A stretch of DNA of 40,925 nucleotides from contig NZ_JADILJ010000035.1 of assembly GCF_017355185.1 (NCBI RefSeq), positions 1 to 40,925 of the forward strand. Reading direction: 5' to 3'. Shown here in pieces: positions 34,930 through 40,925 of this stretch; position 1 is the first letter of the stretch; the number at the start of each line of letters is the position of its first letter. The position numbers and the translations under genes are program-made. The stretch is from Rathayibacter sp. SD072. GTDB lineage: Bacteria; Actinomycetota; Actinomycetes; Actinomycetales; Microbacteriaceae. The notes below the pieces were generated by a model. That model was not told the origin of the DNA, ran no database searches, and saw only the letters and a program-made list of their open reading frames with translations.

Positions 34930-35799
34930 ATGGGCATCGATCGGCTGGACGAGGGCGAGGACGACGGCCTGATCACGGGTGAGGCGATCGCCCTCGAGGT
35001 CCCCGTGACCTCCTTCGTCCTCCGGGCCTGCGGGGCGGTCATCGACCTCGTCGCCGAGATCCTCCTGGCCCTCGCGCTGTTCTACCTGGTCTCCGTCCTC
35101 GCCGGAGGGGACGGCCTCGACCCGTCCGCCGCGGCGGCCGTCGGCATCGCCGCTCTCGTCACCTCCCTCGTGCTCGTCCCGGTCGCCGTCGAGACGGCGA
35201 CGCGCGGACGCTCGCTCGGGAAGCTCGCGGTCGGAGCCCGGGTCGTCCGGGACGACGGTGGAGCGATCTCCTTCCGTCACGCGCTGGTGCGCGGGATGAC
35301 CGCGGTCCTCGAGATCGTGATGACGGCCGGCGGGCTCGCCGCCGTCGTCGGGCTGCTGTCCCGCCGCTCCCGACGGCTCGGCGACGTCCTCGCCGGGACT
35401 CACAGTCAGCTCGAGCGGGTCCCGTCGGTCGTGGAGCTCCGCGCCGAGGTGCCGGAGCCGCTGCTCGGCTGGGCGGCCACCGCCGATGTCGCGCGGCTCC
35501 CCGATGCTCTGGCCCGCCGGCTCGCGCAGTTCCTGCGGAACCGGACCGGGATGACCGAGCCCTCCCGCTCGCAGCTGGCCGCGTCGCTCGCGCACGAGGT
35601 GTCGGCCTCGGTGTCCCCGGTGCCCTCCGCGCCGGCGGAGGACTTCCTCCTGGCCGTCTCGGCGCTGCGCCGGGTGCGCGAGGAGCGCGCCCTGCGGCTC
35701 GCCGCCGACCGCCTCGACCGGCTCGCGCCGGTCCTGGCCGGCGCGCCGCGCGGTTTCCCCGACCGCTCGGGTCACTCCTCGGCGGACGGCTCCCGGTAG
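34930..35799 (+). CDS. RDD-family membrane protein
   Basis: Protein of 289 aa from the ATG at 34930; an ATG at 34921 adds 3 residues. The RDD domain (about 20-160) shows VPVTSFVLRACGAVIDLVAE with the family R and D residues, two to three helices (EILLALALFYLVSVLAG, AVGIAALVTSLVLVPVAV) and GRSLGKLAVGARVVRDDG. It ends SRRSRRLGDVLAGTHSQLER. The C-terminal 130 residues are soluble and helical. Rv3695 is the likely counterpart. The last 28 nt overlap the DUF3499 gene on the opposite strand. Function unknown; the neighbourhood suggests work with the MoxR system. Confidence 0.92.
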   Translation: MGIDRLDEGEDDGLITGEAIALEVPVTSFVLRACGAVIDLVAEILLALALFYLVSVLAGGDGLDPSAAAAVGIAALVTSLVLVPVAVETATRGRSLGKLAVGARVVRDDGGAISFRHALVRGMTAVLEIVMTAGGLAAVVGLLSRRSRRLGDVLAGTHSQLERVPSVVELRAEVPEPLLGWAATADVARLPDALARRLAQFLRNRTGMTEPSRSQLAASLAHEVSASVSPVPSAPAEDFLLAVSALRRVREERALRLAADRLDRLAPVLAGAPRGFPDRSGHSSADGSR

Positions 35800-35984
35800 C
35801 GGATCGTCGTCCAGCCCTGCGGGACCGAGAGTCGGGCGTCGTGCGCCTCGCAGAGGTCGTAGCCGTGCGGGTCGGGCGCGGCGCTCAGCGGGCCGACGGC
35901 GACGACCGAGTCGCGGTAGTCGTAGGTCAGAGTGACGGCGGCCGGAGCCCGGCAGCCCGTCCGCGAGCACTGCCGTCCGGTCAT
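35772..35984 (-). CDS. DUF3499 family small zinc-ribbon-like protein
   Basis: Protein of 70 aa. Cys6 and Cys11 (RQCSRTGC) with Cys45 and His48 (DLCEAHDARL) form a probable metal site. The core AAVTLTYDYRDSVVAVGPLSA and the end VPQGW are typical of DUF3499, an actinobacteria-specific family found beside the metallopeptidase and whiB2/manB genes. Start ATG at 35984: TACTGT lies 7 nt upstream and there is no Shine-Dalgarno. The frame is open to 36053, but the extra residues cross the divergent gene's start. Its 3' end overlaps RDD by 28 nt. Role unknown. Confidence 0.9.
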   Translation of the reverse strand: MTGRQCSRTGCRAPAAVTLTYDYRDSVVAVGPLSAAPDPHGYDLCEAHDARLSVPQGWTTIRYREPSAEE

Positions 35985-36013
35985 CGCGCCCACAGTAGCA
36001 ATAGGCTGGGGGC
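35985..36013. promoter_or_regulatory. Divergent leaderless promoters of DUF3499 and the zincin-like gene
   Basis: 29 nt lie between two ATGs. Minus-strand TACTGT (35997-35992) is 7 nt from the DUF3499 ATG. Plus-strand TAGGCT (36002-36007) is 6 nt from the ATG at 36014. The -10 hexamers point outward and are 4 nt apart, so the two polymerase sites must compete. Confidence 0.5.
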
Positions 36014-36472
36014 ATGCCCCGTGCTCGTCGCTACACCGCTCGTCAGGCGGCATCGGTGCGGGGCGGCTCGAGGGACAGGCACGGTCGCGGCATCCGCGGC
36101 CCCGTCACCGGGCCCCACCTGCCCCTGCTGCAGACCCGCACCGACTTCTTCGAGATGACGGTCGGATCCGCCATCGACTACCTCCGCGGCGCCTGGCCCG
36201 ACGAGCTGGCGGGCATCCGCGTCGACGTCGCGGCGACTCCGGACGTCGATCCTGCGCGGCTGCGGGCCACGGGCATCGCCCGCTGGCGGGTGGACCACGC
36301 CGAGCGCCGCATCACGCTCTACCGGGTGCCGATCCAGCGCCTCGCCAAGCTGCACCGTCGCGACGAGTTCCACGAGCGGATGCTCATCGAGAGCCACGTG
36401 TTCCGCGCGGTCGCCGAGCTCCTCGGCCGCGACCCGTGGGACATCTCCCCGGACCGCTTCCGCCACCTCTGA
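36014..36472 (+). CDS. Zincin-like metallopeptidase-family protein (DUF1025) without a normal HExxH
   Basis: Protein of 152 aa. A basic N-terminus (MPRARRYTARQAASVRGG, then RDRHGRGIRGP) is followed by the Zincin_1 core: FEMTVGSAIDYLRGAWPDELAGIRVDVAATPDVDP, RRITLYRVPIQRLAKLHRRDEF and a last helix RMLIESHVFRAVAELLGRDPWDI (about 117-140). Where active members have HExxH, this one reads IESHVFRAVAELLG, so the zinc motif is not intact. The actinobacterial group next to DUF3499 may be generally degenerate. It is probably not a peptidase; a binding role is possible. GGGGG just before the ATG could act as a Shine-Dalgarno. Confidence 0.85.
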   Translation: MPRARRYTARQAASVRGGSRDRHGRGIRGPVTGPHLPLLQTRTDFFEMTVGSAIDYLRGAWPDELAGIRVDVAATPDVDPARLRATGIARWRVDHAERRITLYRVPIQRLAKLHRRDEFHERMLIESHVFRAVAELLGRDPWDISPDRFRHL

Positions 36473-36490
36473 CGCCCGGGGCGCCGCCGC

Positions 36491-38026
36491 TCAGTGCGAG
36501 TAGACCGTGATCGGCGACGAGAGCGGACCGGGCGGGACGATCGGGTAGGCCGCGAGGCGCCCGTCGCTCGCGATCGACACCGACGCCTGCACCGGCTGAT
36601 CGCTCGTGACCACGAGCGGGTCGACCCCGGGGTCGACGGTCGCGGAGGCGAAGGGGCCGATCTCCACGGTGCGCGAGCCCGAGGCGGAGTCGAGCACCAC
36701 GGAGGCGGTCGTGTCGCTGCCGTTCGCGAGGTGCAGGCGGGCCCCGGGCTCGCCCGTGCCGGCCACGCCGAAGGGCGTCGAGGTGGACGTGCCGGAGGCG
36801 AACCAGGCGTAGTCGGTGCCGGCGGAGCCGGTCGACGTCGTGCGTCCCGCCGCGACGACGGGCTCGTCCGAGGTGAGCGTGATGCGGTAGGAGCCCTCGG
36901 CGAGTCCCGACAGCGGGACCTCGCCGACCCGGCCGGCCGGCACGACGACCTGCGTCGACGTCCCCGCGCCGCTCGGGTCCTCGTTCGCGACCTCGATCGA
37001 GACGGTGCTGTCGGCCTCGCCGGGCGCCAGGATCCTCAGCACGGGGCTGCCGGCGCCGCCCGTGCCGTCGTCGCTGGACGTCTCGGCGGGAGGGGTCGAG
37101 ATCCGGTAGCCGGAGACGACGGTCAGGGTCGACGGGGCCGCCGACGGAGCGGTCGCCTCGACGCCCACGGGGGTGAGGCCGGCGATGGCGGTGCTCTGGA
37201 GGCTCGCCGCGATCTCGCCGCCGCGCGCGGTCATCCGCACGACCGGCTGCACGACGTCGGGCGCGAGCCCCGCGAGGGGCAGTGCGCGGACGGTCCCGGG
37301 CGGCACGACGATGCCCGTGGATCCGGTGGCGGCGATCGGCCCGTTCTCGCCGTAGAGCGAGAGGTCGACGGTGGCCGCCACCTCGCTCGCATTGGCGAGG
37401 ACGAGGACGGAGGTCGAGCCGACGTCCGTCGAGCCGCCGACGATCCAGCTGTCGGCCGAGGGCTCGGCGCACCCCAGCGCGCTCAGACCGGAGACGGTCT
37501 CGGTCGCGATCGACTGCGTCGTCGCGCCTCCCGGCGTCGGGTCGGCGCCGGCGGGCACGACCAGGCGCGCGATCCCGCTGCCAGGCGCGGCCACGTCCGG
37601 CTCGTCGAGGACGGCGGAGTCGGTCGCGACGCCGTCCGGCCAGACGGCCGAGCGCGATCCCTCGAGGGCGCGGAGCTCCTCCGGATCGGTCGCGTCGAGG
37701 AGGTCTCCCCCGCAGACGAGAGCGCTGTCGGCGGCGACGGGGGTGACGGAGACGCCCTCCGCGGCCCGGGTCGCCGCGGGGAGCGGGAGCAGCTGGGGCA
37801 GGACGACAGCGGTGGCGGCGAGCACGACACCGACCGCGCCGACCGCGGTCCGCATCGCGTTGCGGCGGCGACGGGCGGCGGAGGCGCGCCGGTCGCGCGG
37901 AGGCTTCGGCGGGACGGTGGCGACGGAGTCCGTGCCGGCCGCCGCGCTCCGCTCCTTCGAGAGTGCACGCGCGGCTCTCCGCTCGGCGCGCGTCGGATCG
38001 ACCGGGGGCGGGGGGACCGCGGGCAT
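36491..38026 (-). CDS. DUF5719-family secreted/anchored protein
   Basis: Protein of 511 aa from the ATG at 38026, which has AGGAG 6 nt upstream. An in-frame ATG at 38056 adds 10 residues and overlaps the glycosyltransferase stop. A basic cytosolic tail (DPTRAERRAARALSKERSA, then RRASAARRRR) precedes one membrane helix (AVGAVGVVLAATAVVLPQLLPL, about 55-77). The rest is outside the cell: repeated beta-sandwich-like segments rich in Thr, Ser and Gly (VLVLANASEVAATVDLSLYG, VSIEVANEDPSGA, LHLANGSDTTASVVLD), with a cysteine pair near the start. Actinobacterial DUF5719 genes follow large GT2 genes, as here. Role likely in the cell envelope; not established. Confidence 0.85.
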   Translation of the reverse strand: MPAVPPPPVDPTRAERRAARALSKERSAAAGTDSVATVPPKPPRDRRASAARRRRNAMRTAVGAVGVVLAATAVVLPQLLPLPAATRAAEGVSVTPVAADSALVCGGDLLDATDPEELRALEGSRSAVWPDGVATDSAVLDEPDVAAPGSGIARLVVPAGADPTPGGATTQSIATETVSGLSALGCAEPSADSWIVGGSTDVGSTSVLVLANASEVAATVDLSLYGENGPIAATGSTGIVVPPGTVRALPLAGLAPDVVQPVVRMTARGGEIAASLQSTAIAGLTPVGVEATAPSAAPSTLTVVSGYRISTPPAETSSDDGTGGAGSPVLRILAPGEADSTVSIEVANEDPSGAGTSTQVVVPAGRVGEVPLSGLAEGSYRITLTSDEPVVAAGRTTSTGSAGTDYAWFASGTSTSTPFGVAGTGEPGARLHLANGSDTTASVVLDSASGSRTVEIGPFASATVDPGVDPLVVTSDQPVQASVSIASDGRLAAYPIVPPGPLSSPITVYSH

Positions 38027-38048
38027 CTTCTTCTCCTGGTCGCGGGGA

Positions 38049-40919
38049 TCAGACATCGTCGGTCCCGTCGTCGAACTGGCCGGTGGCCTCGCCCGGCTCG
38101 TCGTCCATGCCCGCGACGGCGGCACCCGACCGAGCGCGTTCGAGCGACATCCCCGTGGGGACGGCCAGCAGGACCGCGACGAGGAACACGAGCAGCAGAG
38201 CGGTCGTGTAGGCGATGCCGAAGGGGCCGACCACGTCCTCGGGAGCGGCCTCCACGCGCTGGTCGTCGGGGTCGACGGCGCTCCAGAGGAGGCCGTAGTT
38301 CGTGTCGCCGACGGCCGAGAACGCGGGGTTGCCGTCGAGCGAGACCGCGGCACGGGCCTGCACGGCCGACGCCGCGTCGCCCGCCTGCGCGTCGTCGGCG
38401 TCGGTGAGCACCACGAAGCGGACGCCGAGCTCGTCGAGCGCCCCCTCGACGTCGTAGCCGGAGCGCGACACGAGGTTCCCGGCGAGCTCGTCGATCTCGT
38501 CGGTCCTCTCGGCACCGGTCGCGGCGAGGGTCGACTGCTGGTCCAGCGTCGCTCCCGCGCCGCGCTCGAGACGGGCGAGGATCCCGCCGTCGTCCTGCGG
38601 CACCAGAACGATCGTGCCGACGCGCGGGTCGTTCTGCGCCTCGGCCGCGACGTACGCGGGGAGCGATCGATCGGAGGTGCTCGCGATGGACGAGCCGTCG
38701 GAGGCGGGGAACGCCAGCGCGAAGGGACCGACCGCGAGAGCGGCGGTGACCGTGACGACGAGGGCGGTCACCAGGCGCAGCGAGGGCAGAGCACCGAGCG
38801 ACAGCGAGAAGCCGATCACCAGGCCGAGCCAGTAGAGGCTGAGCCCGGTACCGCTCCACACGGCCACCGACTCGGAGCCGGCGGTCGCGACCTGGATCCC
38901 CTGGGCGAGGGAGGCGGTGAGCAGGCCGGCGGCCGCGACTCCCACCCCACCCAGGGCGGGGAGGTTGTTCGGCAGCAGGAGGGATCCGAGGGCGGCGACG
39001 ATCAGCGGGAGCACGAGCACGAGGGTCGCGAGCGGAGCGGCCGCCTCGGCGATGCCGAGCCGGTCCGAGAGGAAGCCGGTCCAGTCGCCCGGCAGCCCCG
39101 CCGGGACGCCCGCGAGGAGCGAGAAGAAGTCCGCCCGGACGGAGGGCAGAGGCACTCCCGGGTCGGCGAGGACGGCCAACCAGTTCCCGCGGGGCGCATG
39201 GGCGACGACCAGGGGGAACAGCAGGGCGAACGCGGGGATCGGCAGGCCGGCGAAGCGGCCGAGGCGGCGTCCGGAGGTCGCGAGGATGACGAGCCACACC
39301 ACCAGCAGCGGCAGCGACAGGATCGGAGCGCAGGCGACGACGGCGGCGGCGAGGAGCGACGCGGTGGCGGAGGCGGACCACGAGCGGTACGCGCCGAAGC
39401 CGGCGAAGAACAGCCACGGCAGCAGCACGTGCACCAGGATCGGGCCCGGCCGCCCGTCGGCCTGCGCCGCGTAGAACGCGGGGGCCAGGATCCACGCGAT
39501 GGCGCCGAACGCCCGGGCGAGGGGTCGCGGCGTGATCCGCGCGACCATCAGCCAGGCGCCCATCGCGGCGAGCGGGAGCGCCGTCAGGTAGAGCAGCACC
39601 ATCGCGTAGCTCGGCGACCAGAAGGTGATCGACCCCAGCACCGCGAGCACGGCGGCGAAGGGATCGGCCGCTCCGATGAAGCCGGAGCCGAGGTCGCGCC
39701 ATCCGTAGGCCGCGTTGCGCCACAGCTCGGCGACCGTGGGCGAGAGGGTCAGCAGGCCGCCCCCGCTCAGGGCGGGTGCCGCGATCAGGGGCGTGTAGAT
39801 GATGAGACCCGCGAGCGCTGCCGCGAGAACGACCCAGATCCCTCCGCTCTGGAAGAAGTGCAGGGGGTGCCGCTCGCGGCTCGCCTGGACCCGGACGGCG
39901 TCGTGCCGCACGGAGCGCAGCTGGCGGACGGTGTCCAGCGGGATCCGCAGCGGCGCGATCGCCTTCCAGCCCACGTTCTTCGAGGAGCGCAGGATCTTCC
40001 GCGCCCGCAGCACCTTCGTGGCGCCGAAGGCGACGACGACCGCGGCGAGCAGCTCGCCGCCGACGAGTCCCGGCTGCTTGCGGAGCAGGCGGACGACCGC
40101 GCGCCCGACGGCGAGCGGCACGAGCGAGAGCCAGTGCAGGACGAGCAGCGCCACGGGCGCGTACGCGAGGCGGCGGTGCAGCTGCGCGGTGCGGTGCTGC
40201 CTCGCGCGGCGGCGCTCCCCTCCGTCGATGCGACGGCCGTCGGGGCGCTGCAGGCCGATGCGGGCGGTCGTGACCCGCGCGTCCGGCACCCGGCTGACGC
40301 GGTGCCCGGCCAGGCGGGTGCGGATCGAGAAGTCGAGGGCGTCGTCGACCACGGGCAGACCGGGGTCGAACCCGCCGAGCTCCTCCCACAGGGAGTGGCG
40401 CACGAGCATGCCGCCCGCGGCGACCGCGAGGACGTCGGGAGTGGCGTCGTGCTGCCCCTGGTCGAGCTCGTCCTCGACGAGGTGGACCGTGGTGCCGTAG
40501 TTCGTGATCGATTCGCCGTAGCTGCGGATGTAGCCGGACCGGGTCCAGTCCATGACCTTCGGGCCGGCGACCGCGACGGAGGGGGCGACCTCGACGGCGC
40601 CGAGCAGCGCGGCGAGCGCCCCGGGCTCGGGAGCGGAGTCCTGCGCGAGCAGCCAGAGCCACTCGTCCTCGCCCCGCGGAGGCTGCATCACGCGCACCGC
40701 GCGCGCGACCGCCTGGCCGAAGGGCAGGTTCTCGGAGACCTGGACCAGCTGGGACGGGCCCCACCCGGCGAGCAGCTCGCCCGTCGCGTCCTTCGAGCCC
40801 CCGTCGACGAAGACGGTCGCGTCGGGCTGACGGGTCTGTGCTCGGAGCGCCGCGAGGGTGCGTTCCAGATACGCTGCGCCGTTGCGCGCGACGAGGACGG
40901 CGGTTACTCGGGGATACAT
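38049..40919 (-). CDS. Large GT2 glycosyltransferase fused to a polytopic membrane domain
   Basis: Protein of 956 aa. The N-terminal GT-A domain (about 1-220) has RVTAVLVARNGAAYLERTLAAL, VDGGSKDATGELLA, EWLWLLAQDSAPEPGALAALL and GGFDPGLPVVDDALDFSIRTRLAG. A basic region follows, and about a dozen hydrophobic segments run from about 235 to 700. An extracytoplasmic region (about 715-915) precedes the final helix (IAYTTALLLVFLVAVLLAVP). The layout fits actinobacterial GT2 proteins that build envelope polysaccharides, using a lipid- or nucleotide-linked sugar. Donor and acceptor are unknown. The ATG at 40919 is 6 nt from the window edge, and the frame remains open beyond it, so a start further upstream is not excluded. 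Confidence 0.88.
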   Translation of the reverse strand: MYPRVTAVLVARNGAAYLERTLAALRAQTRQPDATVFVDGGSKDATGELLAGWGPSQLVQVSENLPFGQAVARAVRVMQPPRGEDEWLWLLAQDSAPEPGALAALLGAVEVAPSVAVAGPKVMDWTRSGYIRSYGESITNYGTTVHLVEDELDQGQHDATPDVLAVAAGGMLVRHSLWEELGGFDPGLPVVDDALDFSIRTRLAGHRVSRVPDARVTTARIGLQRPDGRRIDGGERRRARQHRTAQLHRRLAYAPVALLVLHWLSLVPLAVGRAVVRLLRKQPGLVGGELLAAVVVAFGATKVLRARKILRSSKNVGWKAIAPLRIPLDTVRQLRSVRHDAVRVQASRERHPLHFFQSGGIWVVLAAALAGLIIYTPLIAAPALSGGGLLTLSPTVAELWRNAAYGWRDLGSGFIGAADPFAAVLAVLGSITFWSPSYAMVLLYLTALPLAAMGAWLMVARITPRPLARAFGAIAWILAPAFYAAQADGRPGPILVHVLLPWLFFAGFGAYRSWSASATASLLAAAVVACAPILSLPLLVVWLVILATSGRRLGRFAGLPIPAFALLFPLVVAHAPRGNWLAVLADPGVPLPSVRADFFSLLAGVPAGLPGDWTGFLSDRLGIAEAAAPLATLVLVLPLIVAALGSLLLPNNLPALGGVGVAAAGLLTASLAQGIQVATAGSESVAVWSGTGLSLYWLGLVIGFSLSLGALPSLRLVTALVVTVTAALAVGPFALAFPASDGSSIASTSDRSLPAYVAAEAQNDPRVGTIVLVPQDDGGILARLERGAGATLDQQSTLAATGAERTDEIDELAGNLVSRSGYDVEGALDELGVRFVVLTDADDAQAGDAASAVQARAAVSLDGNPAFSAVGDTNYGLLWSAVDPDDQRVEAAPEDVVGPFGIAYTTALLLVFLVAVLLAVPTGMSLERARSGAAVAGMDDEPGEATGQFDDGTDDV

Positions 40920-40925
40920 CGCGGA

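Noticed and set aside
37483-40764. 1093-codon minus-strand frame over the glycosyltransferase
   Set aside because: Low-complexity Arg/Pro/Gly sequence in a different frame from the recognisable GT2 protein.

Overview
The window is a gene-dense, very GC-rich stretch of actinobacterial chromosome. Gene content and style point to Microbacteriaceae (Rathayibacter, Curtobacterium or Clavibacter type). The evidence is a Kgd-type fused 2-oxoglutarate dehydrogenase, a SigR/RsrA pair, WhiB, MtrA-MtrB-LpqB, an actinobacterial SecA without a zinc tail, and many GTG starts with ATGA/GTGA overlaps. The family is inferred from protein similarity that I recognise, not from a database search. I see no tRNA, rRNA, CRISPR array, insertion sequence or prophage.

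Layout. (1) 1-4575: the 5' part of guaB1 (minus strand, runs off the left edge), divergent from kgd. (2) 4577-4653: a large two-tier palindrome between convergent genes. (3) 4750-8799: rsrA-sigR (thiol-stress sigma factor and its anti-sigma), divergent from aroA-rsgA-bcp. (4) 8818-12461: an aldo/keto reductase, a small membrane protein, whiB1 and the histidine kinase pdtaS. (5) 12581-18957: a carbohydrate island with a DeoR-type repressor divergent from an ABC importer (binding protein and two permeases, no ATPase), a class II aldolase and an ADP-dependent sugar kinase-like protein. (6) 19309-28407: an Rv3235-like gene, then secA, hpf, a comF-like gene, lpqB, mtrB and mtrA on the minus strand. 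(7) 28544-35799: a membrane protein-DUF4129-DUF4350-MoxR-DUF58 operon with spoIIM-like and RDD genes. (8) 35772-40919: DUF3499, a zincin-like protein, DUF5719 and a large GT2 glycosyltransferase/membrane protein.

From memory, much of the order matches the Mycobacterium tuberculosis Rv3219-Rv3259 neighbourhood (whiB1, pdtaS, sigH/rshA, aroA, rsgA, Rv3235, secA1, hpf, comF, lpqB, mtrBA, DUF3499, metallopeptidase). Two blocks interrupt it: the DeoR-controlled sugar operon, which looks accessory, and a MoxR/DUF58 block like Rv3689-Rv3695, which lies elsewhere in that genome.

The most interesting signals are regulatory. sigR has an exact SigR-type promoter (GGAAT-N18-GTT) upstream of a long-form start with a strong Shine-Dalgarno, plus a separate -10 placed to give a leaderless short form. 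This predicts two sigma isoforms under autoregulation. Several other genes (guaB1, aroA, pdtaS, spoIIM, RDD, DUF3499, zincin) have a -10-like hexamer only 6-8 nt before the start codon, which suggests leaderless transcripts. Three tandem GTCACC-type repeats sit just upstream of the hpf -10.
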